Below the pieces are notes generated by a model, which did no database searches, was not told the DNA's origin, and worked only from the letters and a program-made list of their open reading frames with translations. The position numbers and the translations under genes were made by a program. Of a stretch of DNA of 7,797 bases, positions 1 to 5,924 are shown piece by piece. Position 1 is the stretch's first letter, and the number at the start of each line of letters is the position of its first letter. The DNA lies in the NCBI GenBank assembly GCA_025356695.1, contig JANXSE010000409.1:1-7797 (forward strand), given 5' to 3'. The DNA comes from Betaproteobacteria bacterium. GTDB taxonomy: Bacteria > Pseudomonadota > Gammaproteobacteria > Burkholderiales > SG8-41.

Positions 1-681
1 GTTGATCATGAAGAAATCTTTCAGACGCGGGCCGTCCGTCGGATAGAGGTTGTGCGTGAAGATCGGCAGGTTCAGCGCTTCGGCGCGCTCGTAGATCGGC
101 CAGAATTCTTTTTCATGCAGGTTCTTGCCGTTGATGTGTTCACCGATGTTGAGTGCGCGCAGGCCGGGCAGTTTGGCGGCACGTTCGAGTTCCTGCACGG
201 CGAGTTTCGGGTCCTGCATCGGCAGCATGATGGTGCTGACGAAGCGGTCCGGATATTTGAGATGCGCGGCGGAGCCGGCGTTGTTGGCGGCCTGCGACAG
301 CTTCAATGCAAACGCCGGTGGCGCCCAGTAGACCATCGGATTGGTCATCGACAGCGCGTACATATTTACTTTGCGCGCATCCATTTCCTTGATCATGAGA
401 TCGAGGTCGATCATGTTCCGCCGCATCACCGAAGTCTGTGTCCCGCCGTTGACCGACAGCACGACGGAATTGCCGGCCGCGTCCTTGCCCATCTTGGCGC
501 CGTTGGCGGGGCCTTCTTTTTCCATCAGCGTGACGAATTCCTGCGGATACCAGTGCGCGTGCGCGTCGATGACGCGCAGGTTGCGGTAGTCGCCGTTGCC
601 GGTGGGCGTGGCGATATTGGCGCAGCCGGCGAGAGATGCGGCGCCTGCGGCTGCGAGAAATTCACGACGGTGCATGCTCAT
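1..681 (-). CDS. ACMSD-like amidohydrolase, Tat lipoprotein, copy 1 (C-terminus beyond window)
   Basis: The first 227 codons of an Amidohydro_2 (ACMSD-like) metal-dependent hydrolase/decarboxylase; the rest lies left of base 1. ATG at 681 follows an AGAGGGG ribosome site; ATG at 675 is an alternative. The N-terminus has a twin-arginine motif (HRREFL, residues 4-9), an Ala-rich stretch and a lipobox ending LAGC (Cys20), so it is probably Tat-exported and lipidated. The metal-binding HxH is H41-A-H43 within IDAHAHWYP. A later His, H210 in FTHNLYP, matches the third metal-ligand position of ACMSD. It is the last of three tandem paralogues, 34 nt after copy 2. By eye it shares with copy 2 the blocks GPANGA, WAPPAF and EFWPIYERAEALNLP (V for I in copy 2), and with copy 3 the signal peptide and KEMD region. 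Substrate is unknown. The remaining metal and catalytic residues fall outside the window. Confidence 0.88.
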   Translation of the reverse strand, partial: MSMHRREFLAAAGAASLAGCANIATPTGNGDYRNLRVIDAHAHWYPQEFVTLMEKEGPANGAKMGKDAAGNSVVLSVNGGTQTSVMRRNMIDLDLMIKEMDARKVNMYALSMTNPMVYWAPPAFALKLSQAANNAGSAAHLKYPDRFVSTIMLPMQDPKLAVQELERAAKLPGLRALNIGEHINGKNLHEKEFWPIYERAEALNLPIFTHNLYPTDGPRLKDFFMIN

Positions 682-715
682 GGGGGTCCCCTCTGAAATC
701 CGTTGTTGGTTGTTA

Positions 716-1777
716 TTACGTCAGGCGCAGCAGGCGCGCCGGGTTGTCGCACAGAATCATTTCGCATTCGCGCTCGGTCAGACCTGGAATCGACTCGACG
801 AAATCGACCGGTTGCTTGACCGACATGCCCTGCGGGAAATCGGTGCCGGCGACGATGCGGTCGACGCCGACGAGGTCGATCAGCGCGCGCATGATGCCGG
901 GGTGGTGGGTGATGAGGTCATAGTGAAAGCGGCGCAGATATTCGCTCGGCTTCTTCTTCATGTGCTTTAGTTCGGAGCTGACGCCGATGGCCACATCGAG
1001 GCGCCCGATGGTCCACGGGAAATAGCCGCCGGCATGCGGCAGAAAGACATCCAGTTTCGGAAAGGCGTCGAGCACGCCGCCGCAGACCAGACTGGTGGCG
1101 GCATATCCTGCTTCGAGCGGATTGCCGATGGTGTTGATCATGAAGAAGTCTTTCTGGCGCACCGTGTCGGTCGGGTAGAGGTTGGTCAGAAAGAGCGGCA
1201 GGTTCAATGCCTCGGCGCGCTCGTAGACCGGCCAGAATTCTTTTTCGTGCAGGTTCTTGCCGTTGATGTGCTCGGCGATGAAGACCGAGCGCATGCACGG
1301 AAACTTTGCCATGCGTTCCAATTCCTGGCAGGCGAGCTTGACGTCCTGCATCGGCAGAATGATGCAGCCGAAGAAACGGTCCGGATATTTGCGGTTCATT
1401 TCGACGCAGGCATCATTGTGTGCGGCGGCGAGTTCGAGGCCGAAGGCCGGCGGCGCCCAGTACATCAGCGGGTTGGTCATCGACAACGCATAGGTGTCGA
1501 TGCGGCGGTTGTCCATATTGCGGATGATTTCGTCGACGTCGGTCATGCTTCTGCGCATCGACGAACTCTGCGTGCAGCCCGGCACCGAAACCACCACCGG
1601 GCCGTTTTTGTCTTCGCCCATGACTGCGCCGTTGGCCGGGCCCTTCTTGATCATCAGATCGACGTATTCCTGCGGATACCAGTGCATATGCGCGTCGATG
1701 GTGCGCTTGCTGTAACGGTGTTTGGCATCGACGGGTTTGTCGGCGAGTTTCGGATACTGGATGGTTGGTTCTGCCAC
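716..1777 (-). CDS. ACMSD-like amidohydrolase, cytoplasmic, altered metal site, copy 2
   Basis: A 353-residue Amidohydro_2 family protein. The reading frame stays open upstream into the preceding gene, but a GTG at 1777 with GAGGAG six bases before it is the credible start, and no ATG precedes the HxH motif. No signal peptide or lipobox is present, so it should be cytoplasmic, unlike its two neighbours. Visible motifs are H30-M-H32 (HxH), H248 in LPHAGG (equivalent to ACMSD's catalytic His), and D313 in GTDFPQGM (metal ligand). Position 198 in LFLTNLYP is Thr; copies 1 and 3 and characterised ACMSD have a metal-binding His there. The enzyme may therefore bind metal differently, act on another substrate, or be inactive while still associating with its paralogues. 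There is no frameshift or internal stop. It lies 38 nt after copy 3 and 34 nt before copy 1. The family is clear; the reaction is not known. Confidence 0.9.
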   Translation of the reverse strand: MAEPTIQYPKLADKPVDAKHRYSKRTIDAHMHWYPQEYVDLMIKKGPANGAVMGEDKNGPVVVSVPGCTQSSSMRRSMTDVDEIIRNMDNRRIDTYALSMTNPLMYWAPPAFGLELAAAHNDACVEMNRKYPDRFFGCIILPMQDVKLACQELERMAKFPCMRSVFIAEHINGKNLHEKEFWPVYERAEALNLPLFLTNLYPTDTVRQKDFFMINTIGNPLEAGYAATSLVCGGVLDAFPKLDVFLPHAGGYFPWTIGRLDVAIGVSSELKHMKKKPSEYLRRFHYDLITHHPGIMRALIDLVGVDRIVAGTDFPQGMSVKQPVDFVESIPGLTERECEMILCDNPARLLRLT

Positions 1778-1783
1778 AGCGTG

Positions 1784-1789
1784 CTCCTC
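1784..1789 (-). promoter_or_regulatory. Ribosome binding site fixing the GTG start of copy 2
   Basis: Read on the minus strand, GAGGAG lies six bases before GTG at 1777. It decides the start: upstream in-frame codons run back inside the preceding gene and have no homologous sequence. Confidence 0.8.
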
Positions 1790-1815
1790 GTTATCAATAT
1801 CGGTTGCGGATAGTG

Positions 1816-2907
1816 TCAGGCTATTTTCAGCAGGCGCGCCGGATTGTCGCTCAAAATCATTTCGCGTTCGCGCCGCGTCAGGCCGGGAATGGTTTCGACG
1901 AAGTCGACCGGTTTGCGTACCGCCATGCCCTGCGGAAAATCGGTACCCATGACGATGCGGTCGACGCCGACCATGTCGATCAGCGATTTGAGTATGGTCG
2001 GGCTGTGCGTGATGATGTCGTAGTGGAAGCGGCGCAGGTAAGCGCTGGCCGGCTGCTTCATGTGTTTCAGCGCGGGGCTGACGCCGATGCCGTAATCGAG
2101 CCGGCCGATCAGCCACGGGAAGGTGCCGCCCGCGTGCGGCAGATAGACATCGAGTTTCGGAAAAGAATCAAGCACGCCGCCGTTGACTAGACTGGTCGCC
2201 GCGTAGCCGGCTTCGTACGGATTGCCGAGCGTGTTGATCATGAAGAAATCCTTCATGCGCTCGCCGCCGGTGGGGTAGAGATTGTGCAGAAACAGCGGCA
2301 GCTTAAGCGCCTGGGCAGCCTCGTAGACCGACCAGAACTCTTTCTCGTGCAGGTTTTTGCCGTTGATGTTTTCGGCGAGGTAGATCGCACGCATGCCGGG
2401 CAGTTTCGCGGCACGCTCCAGTTCCTGGATGGCGAGTTTTGAATCCTGCATGGGCAGCGAGATCGTGCCGACGAAACGGTTCGGATATTTGACGCAGGCG
2501 GCGGCACAGGCATCGTTGTGCGCGATCGACAGTTTCAGGCCGAACTGCGCCGGACACCAGTAGACCATCGGATTGGTCATCGACAACGCATACATGTCGA
2601 TTTCGCGCTCGTCCATTTCTTTGAGGATCAAATCGAGTTCGATCATGTTGGGCGGCATCACCGAACTCTGCGTGCCGCCGGGTACCGATTCCACCAGCGC
2701 ATAACCCTGCGGCGTCTTGCCCATCTTCGCGCCGTACTGCGGACCTTCTTTTTCGAGCAGTGTGACGAACTCGCGCGGATACCAGTGCGCATGTGCATCG
2801 ATTACTTTGGCATAACGGCGGCCGGCGGGGACGTTGCCTGCACAGCCCGCAAGCATTGCGCTCGCGGCAGCCATGGCGCCAAGAAATTCGCGGCGGGATT
2901 TTTTCAT
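1816..2907 (-). CDS. ACMSD-like amidohydrolase, Tat lipoprotein, copy 3
   Basis: A complete 363-residue Amidohydro_2 protein of the ACMSD-like group (metal-dependent decarboxylases and hydrolases). ATG at 2907 follows GGAGGA by four bases. The signal is textbook Tat: SRREFL (residues 4-9), a short hydrophobic Ala/Met stretch, then lipobox LAGC with Cys22. Export folded and with metal bound, followed by lipid anchoring, is predicted. The full metal set is visible: H39 and H41 in IDAHAHWYP, H208 in FLHNLYP, D323 in GTDFPQGM, plus the catalytic-type H258 in LPHAGG. The C-terminal NPARLL is typical of the family. It differs from copies 1 and 2 in having Pro-Pro where they have Arg-Arg (MPPNM versus MRRNM/MRRSM), near the region that holds a substrate-binding Arg in ACMSD. 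It is the first enzyme gene after the binding protein, 34 nt downstream, which suggests that the two share a substrate. The substrate itself is unknown. Confidence 0.92.
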   Translation of the reverse strand: MKKSRREFLGAMAAASAMLAGCAGNVPAGRRYAKVIDAHAHWYPREFVTLLEKEGPQYGAKMGKTPQGYALVESVPGGTQSSVMPPNMIELDLILKEMDEREIDMYALSMTNPMVYWCPAQFGLKLSIAHNDACAAACVKYPNRFVGTISLPMQDSKLAIQELERAAKLPGMRAIYLAENINGKNLHEKEFWSVYEAAQALKLPLFLHNLYPTGGERMKDFFMINTLGNPYEAGYAATSLVNGGVLDSFPKLDVYLPHAGGTFPWLIGRLDYGIGVSPALKHMKQPASAYLRRFHYDIITHSPTILKSLIDMVGVDRIVMGTDFPQGMAVRKPVDFVETIPGLTRREREMILSDNPARLLKIA

Positions 2908-2941
2908 GCGTTCCTCCGGATGATTGCGTTAACTGCGCAGT

Positions 2942-3925
2942 TTATTGTTCCGGCGTCAGTCGCGCGGACTTGACGAGTTTGTTGTACTTGTCGAGCTCGC
3001 CGCGGAGGTAGACGCCGAATTCCTCCGGCGTATTGCCGCCGGGTAGCGCGCCTTCGGCGGCGATGTTGGCTTTGATCGCCGGCGCCTCGAGCGCCTTGAC
3101 GAAATTGCGGTTGAGCACGGCGATGATGTCTTTCGGCGTGCCGCCCGGTGCCACCATGCTGTACCAGCCGACGAATTCGTAGCCCGGCAGCCCGGCCTCG
3201 GTGAGTGTCGGCACATTCGGCAGCTGTACGCTGCGCTTGCTGCTGGTGACGCCGATCGCGCGCACGCGGCCGCTGGCGATGTGTGGCGCCGTATTCGAAG
3301 TGCTGTTGGTCATCAGATCGATCTGGCCGGAGATCACGTCGAGCGTCATCGCCGGCGTGCCGCGATAGGGCACGTGGAGCATTTTGGTGCCCGACATGTT
3401 GAGCACGAGTTCCATCGCCAAGTGCAGCGCGCCGCCGACGCCGGACGAACCGTAGGAAAGTTTGCCTGGATGCGCCCTAGCCAGCGCCAGCAGTTCGCGT
3501 AGATTGTTCGCCGGCACCGAGGGGTGTTCCGCGATCACATAGGGTAGATAAAAGTAAACGCTGACGGGGGCAAAGTCCTTCAGCGGATCATAGGGTGTGT
3601 TGCGGTTGTAGGCCGGGCTCATCACCAGCGGGCTGGCGCTCGCCCACATCAACGAATAGCCGTCCGGTTTCATTTTGGCGACCTGGCCGGCGGCGATCAC
3701 ACCGGCGGCGCCGTCGCGATTGATGACGACGAACTGCTGGCCCATTTGTTCGGATAACTGGTGCGCCATGGTGCGCGCCGTGCTGTCGTTGGTCGAGCCG
3801 GCCGGAAAGCCGACATAAAGTGTGACGGGTTTCGCGGGATAGTTTTGCGCGCCGGCGGCTGTCATCGCGACGGCGAAACATGCCGTCATCACGCGGCCCG
3901 CGCTGCGCAGGGAAATCAATGCCAT
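2942..3925 (-). CDS. Bug/TctC-family tripartite tricarboxylate transporter substrate-binding protein
   Basis: A 327-residue periplasmic solute-binding protein of the Bug (TctC-like) family, the usual length. ATG at 3925 is preceded by GGAGGA at four bases. A Sec-type signal peptide is followed by AGA-Q, with likely cleavage after Ala26; M13 is a weaker alternative start. The mature protein begins QNYPAKPVTLYVGFPAG, a family signature, with D47 in the ligand loop (PAGSTND). Further hallmarks are TPYDPLKDFAPVS, PGKLSYGSSGVG, LHVPYRG and VRAIGVTSSKRS. Family members bind small carboxylates and hand them to a TctA/TctB membrane pair, or act in sensing. No TctA/B genes are in the window, so this is an orphan binding protein, which is common in Burkholderiales. 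It leads the operon of three amidohydrolases, 34 nt apart, which suggests it captures their substrate or product. Confidence 0.95.
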   Translation of the reverse strand: MALISLRSAGRVMTACFAVAMTAAGAQNYPAKPVTLYVGFPAGSTNDSTARTMAHQLSEQMGQQFVVINRDGAAGVIAAGQVAKMKPDGYSLMWASASPLVMSPAYNRNTPYDPLKDFAPVSVYFYLPYVIAEHPSVPANNLRELLALARAHPGKLSYGSSGVGGALHLAMELVLNMSGTKMLHVPYRGTPAMTLDVISGQIDLMTNSTSNTAPHIASGRVRAIGVTSSKRSVQLPNVPTLTEAGLPGYEFVGWYSMVAPGGTPKDIIAVLNRNFVKALEAPAIKANIAAEGALPGGNTPEEFGVYLRGELDKYNKLVKSARLTPEQ

Positions 3926-4175
3926 CGTATCCTCCGCGCCGGCATCGCGTTGCGGCCGGCGGCAATTTCTGATTTTGGGTGTGGACGGCAGCCGCGAGGC
4001 GGCACGCTGTCCGAGTCCCGAGTATTCACCAAATTGCAGTGGCGCGCAAAGCGCCGCGCGCGAATGTGTCCGCCGCTGGTCAGGGCAGGCCCCTTCTGCT
4101 AGGATTCTCTACTCGCAGCACGCGCCGTGACCGGTTGGAGTTTCGCCGGCGGTCCCCATCCACAGGAGGATAAAA
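3926..4175. promoter_or_regulatory. Divergent intergenic region between operon and lyase gene
   Basis: A 250-nt gap between two divergently transcribed units, so it should hold both promoters. I see no convincing ORF in it and no strong promoter for the minus-strand operon. The best minus-strand match is a weak TTGCGC, 17 nt, AATACT around 4020-4050. A small inverted repeat, GGCGC/GCGCC with a five-base loop, sits at 4041-4055. No regulator gene is adjacent, so no operator can be assigned. Confidence 0.5.
4077..4105 (+). promoter_or_regulatory. Possible sigma-70 promoter for the DHDPS-like gene
   Basis: TGGTCA (4077-4082) and TAGGAT (4100-4105) are separated by exactly 17 nt, each matching the consensus at four of six bases. 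Transcription would start near 4112, giving a leader of about 64 nt. The match is modest and could be chance. Confidence 0.35.
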
Positions 4176-5168
4176 ATGAAATACCGCAAGAACGAAGCCA
4201 AAGAATATGCACGGACCGCGCTAAAGGGCGTGTGGACCGCACTGCCTTACCATTTCACGGCGGACGACAAAATCGATGAGAAATCGATTGCACATGCGCT
4301 CGACTATTCGATTTCAGAACTGAAAATCGACGGTCACTATTGCTCGGGCAACGTTGCCGAGTTCTGGTCGCTGACCGACGAAGAGCGTATGCGCTGCCAT
4401 GAAATAAACGTCGAGGCGAACAAGGGCCGCGTGCCGCTGATCGCCGGCTGTCATCACCAGAATCCTTATGAGGTCGTCAAACTGGCGAAACACGCCGAGG
4501 CGATCGGCATCGACTTCGTCATCATCCTGACGCCGTACCAGGGCGCGAAGAACGATGACGCCGTGTTCGACTTCTACCGCTTCATTTCCGAGCGCGTCAA
4601 CATCGGCATCGTGCTGTTCAACATTCCGTCGGTGTATTACCCGATCAACGAACATCTCGCGGCGCGTCTTGCCAAGCTGCCGAACATCGCCGGCTTCAAG
4701 CAGGGCGGCCCGTCGCCGTCGGCCACCGTTTCGCTGCGCCAGATGGTCGGCAAAGACCTCACGGTCAGCGTCGCGGATGAGACGCCGTGGCTGCACAACC
4801 TGACGGTGATGAAAGACCAGTGGCTGCTCAACTACTGCCCGCATCTGTATCAGGTGCCGGGTTATCTGCCGATCCATGATTACACCCAGGCGGCACTCGC
4901 CGGCGATTACAAAAAGGCGATCGAAATCTGCGCCACGCTGACGCCGCTGCGCCAGATCCACGCCAAGTGGGTGGGCGGTTACGGCAAGCCGCACGGCCGC
5001 ATGCCGTCGGCGGAAATGAAATACTGGATGGAATGTATCGGCATGCCCGGCGGTCCGGTGCGCTCGCCGTGCCTCGAACTGCCCGAAGACAAGAAAGCGG
5101 AAATGTATGCCGAACTGAAAGCCACCGGCATCCTTGACCGCGTGAAGACGGCGCGCAAAGCCGCCTAG
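4176..5168 (+). CDS. DHDPS/N-acetylneuraminate lyase-family Schiff-base aldolase, divergent
   Basis: A 330-residue (beta/alpha)8 class I lyase related to dihydrodipicolinate synthase (DHDPS). ATG at 4176 follows AGGAGG. The Schiff-base Lys is K175 in NIAGFKQGG. The family GTTGE motif appears as GNVAE (58-62) running into EFWSLTDEER, and the proton-relay Tyr of YNxPS is Phe148 (LFNIPS). Together these argue against an ordinary lysine-biosynthesis DapA. The length exceeds typical DHDPS (about 290) and is close to hydratase-aldolases such as NahE (about 330). The C-terminal part GGPVRSPCLELPED also resembles that group, which cleaves hydroxybenzylidene-pyruvates. It is a single-gene unit, divergent from the amidohydrolase operon and closed by a strong terminator. 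Likely chemistry is pyruvate- or 2-oxoacid-linked carbon-carbon cleavage or dehydration in the cytoplasm; the substrate is unknown. Confidence 0.9.
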   Translation: MKYRKNEAKEYARTALKGVWTALPYHFTADDKIDEKSIAHALDYSISELKIDGHYCSGNVAEFWSLTDEERMRCHEINVEANKGRVPLIAGCHHQNPYEVVKLAKHAEAIGIDFVIILTPYQGAKNDDAVFDFYRFISERVNIGIVLFNIPSVYYPINEHLAARLAKLPNIAGFKQGGPSPSATVSLRQMVGKDLTVSVADETPWLHNLTVMKDQWLLNYCPHLYQVPGYLPIHDYTQAALAGDYKKAIEICATLTPLRQIHAKWVGGYGKPHGRMPSAEMKYWMECIGMPGGPVRSPCLELPEDKKAEMYAELKATGILDRVKTARKAA

Positions 5169-5184
5169 CAGCATTATCAGGTCT

Positions 5185-5220
5185 CAATAAAAATGCCACC
5201 CGAGGGTGGCGTTTTTATTG
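5185..5220. terminator. Bidirectional rho-independent terminator
   Basis: A 16-bp inverted repeat (5185-5200 with 5205-5220) pairs with a single T-G wobble around a CGAG tetraloop. The core GCCACC/GGTGGC is flanked by an A-rich tract on the left and a T-rich tract (GTTTTTATT) on the right. It therefore works on both strands, ending the lyase transcript 17 nt after its stop and the convergent VOC gene from the other side. Confidence 0.9.
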
Positions 5221-5246
5221 TGGCGCAGGCGACTCGCCTGCGCCAC
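5220..5246. repeat. GC-rich perfect palindrome next to the terminator
   Basis: A perfect 12-bp inverted repeat, 5220-5231 with 5235-5246, with loop ACT. It abuts the terminator and lies just after the VOC gene's stop (read on the minus strand). It has no T-tract of its own. It may be an extra RNA-stabilising hairpin or a copy of a dispersed REP-like repeat. Confidence 0.7.
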
Positions 5247-5253
5247 TACTACG

Positions 5254-5796
5254 CTACGCAGTGGCGAGTTTCGCTTCGATCTCGCGCTGCCATTCGTCGT
5301 GCGTCTTGAAACCCGGCATGGTGCGCACCTGTTTCTCGATCGACGCCCACAACTGGTCGTCGGGCAGCGACAGGTCGACCGGCAGGCGACAGGGTTGCAG
5401 CACGTACCACGGCGTGCCGATCAGCAGTTCGACGCGCGTGCCTTCCGGATCGAGGAAGTAACTCGACAGTGCGTTGCCGTGTGTGACGGGGCCGAGGATA
5501 TTCACCGGCTCGTTCTTCAGCGCGGCGTGCATTTCGCGCAGTGTGGCCAGGCTGTCGAGGCGGAAGGAAATCTGGTTGACGATGTTGAACGACAGATCGG
5601 CCGGGCGGCCGGTGGCAAACACGAGTTGATGGTGCTCGCTCGAATCGCGCGTCATGAAGACGATTTCGCCATCGGGGCGCGGCCCGCGGTCGCTGACGGT
5701 GAAGCCGAGAAAGCGCGTGTAGAAATCGACCATCTTCTGGATGTCGGTGACGTAGAAGCCGACGTGGCTGAGCCACAACTTGCCCTTGAGATCCAT
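5254..5796 (-). CDS. VOC-fold metalloenzyme (glyoxalase/extradiol dioxygenase-like)
   Basis: A 180-residue vicinal-oxygen-chelate protein. ATG at 5796 follows AGGAGGA by four bases; a longer upstream extension of the frame lacks support. It contains two beta-alpha-beta-beta-beta modules, roughly residues 7-60 and 73-126. Candidate metal ligands are H11 (LSHVGFYV), H55/H56 (SEHHQLVF), Q75 (VNQISFRL) and E123 (DPEGTRVELLIG). The more usual residue at the third position is His. FYTRFLGF and FLDPEGTRVE are family signatures. About 55 residues follow the second module, including PWYVLQP and PVDLSLPDD, forming a C-terminal tail beyond the core fold. Members perform isomerisation, ring cleavage or thiol-adduct chemistry; the reaction here cannot be assigned. 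It is convergent with the DHDPS-like gene and divergent from the second binding-protein gene, and is probably transcribed alone. Confidence 0.88.
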   Translation of the reverse strand: MDLKGKLWLSHVGFYVTDIQKMVDFYTRFLGFTVSDRGPRPDGEIVFMTRDSSEHHQLVFATGRPADLSFNIVNQISFRLDSLATLREMHAALKNEPVNILGPVTHGNALSSYFLDPEGTRVELLIGTPWYVLQPCRLPVDLSLPDDQLWASIEKQVRTMPGFKTHDEWQREIEAKLATA

Positions 5797-5852
5797 TATT
5801 CCTCCTGCAGGATGGCGGCGTGATTGCTGTTCGCCACGGGTTGTCGTGCATG

Positions 5853-5859
5853 TATTATA
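5853..5859. promoter_or_regulatory. Overlapping divergent -10 boxes
   Basis: On the minus strand the bases at 5859-5854 read TATAAT, a perfect -10 for the VOC gene, giving a leader of about 50 nt. On the plus strand 5853-5858 reads TATTAT, with a poor -35 (TTCGCC) 17 nt upstream, which could serve the gene starting at 5925. Neither has a strong -35, so activator dependence is possible. The two promoters would compete for the same bases. Confidence 0.55.
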
Positions 5860-5911
5860 GCGGCACACGCTGACCGCAGTGCGGCACGGCAGACAAGAAC
5901 AAGATGCAGAC

Positions 5912-5916
5912 GGGGG
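5912..5916 (+). promoter_or_regulatory. Ribosome site supporting a TTG start
   Basis: GGGGG followed by A (5912-5917) lies about eight bases before TTG at 5925. An in-frame ATG at 5904 is blocked by a TAA at 5922, so TTG is the only reasonable start that keeps the signal peptide. Confidence 0.5.
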
Positions 5917-5924
5917 ATTCGTAA

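Noticed and set aside
1034..1813. Long plus-strand open frame (259 codons) opposite amidohydrolase copy 2
   Set aside because: It mirrors the minus-strand gene, has no ribosome site, and its translation is His/Arg/Val-rich antisense without family motifs. Similar antisense frames opposite the other copies simply reflect the shared GC-rich sequence.
1778..2116. N-terminal extension of amidohydrolase copy 2 to 2116
   Set aside because: The extra 113 codons lie inside copy 3 in another frame, are Arg/His/Pro-rich and match nothing in the paralogues. GTG at 1777 with GAGGAG is better.
1..2907. CRISPR-like or mobile-element repeats
   Set aside because: The recurring DNA words come from paralogous coding sequence about 1.1 kb apart. 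There are no short regular spacers, transposase frames or terminal inverted repeats.
4314..5174. Minus-strand 286-codon open frame opposite the DHDPS-like gene
   Set aside because: The plus-strand frame has clear family motifs, a strong ribosome site and a terminator. The antisense frame would begin in the terminator side and shows only compositional bias.
5904..5924. ATG at 5904 as start of the second binding protein
   Set aside because: In-frame TAA at 5922 stops it after six codons.
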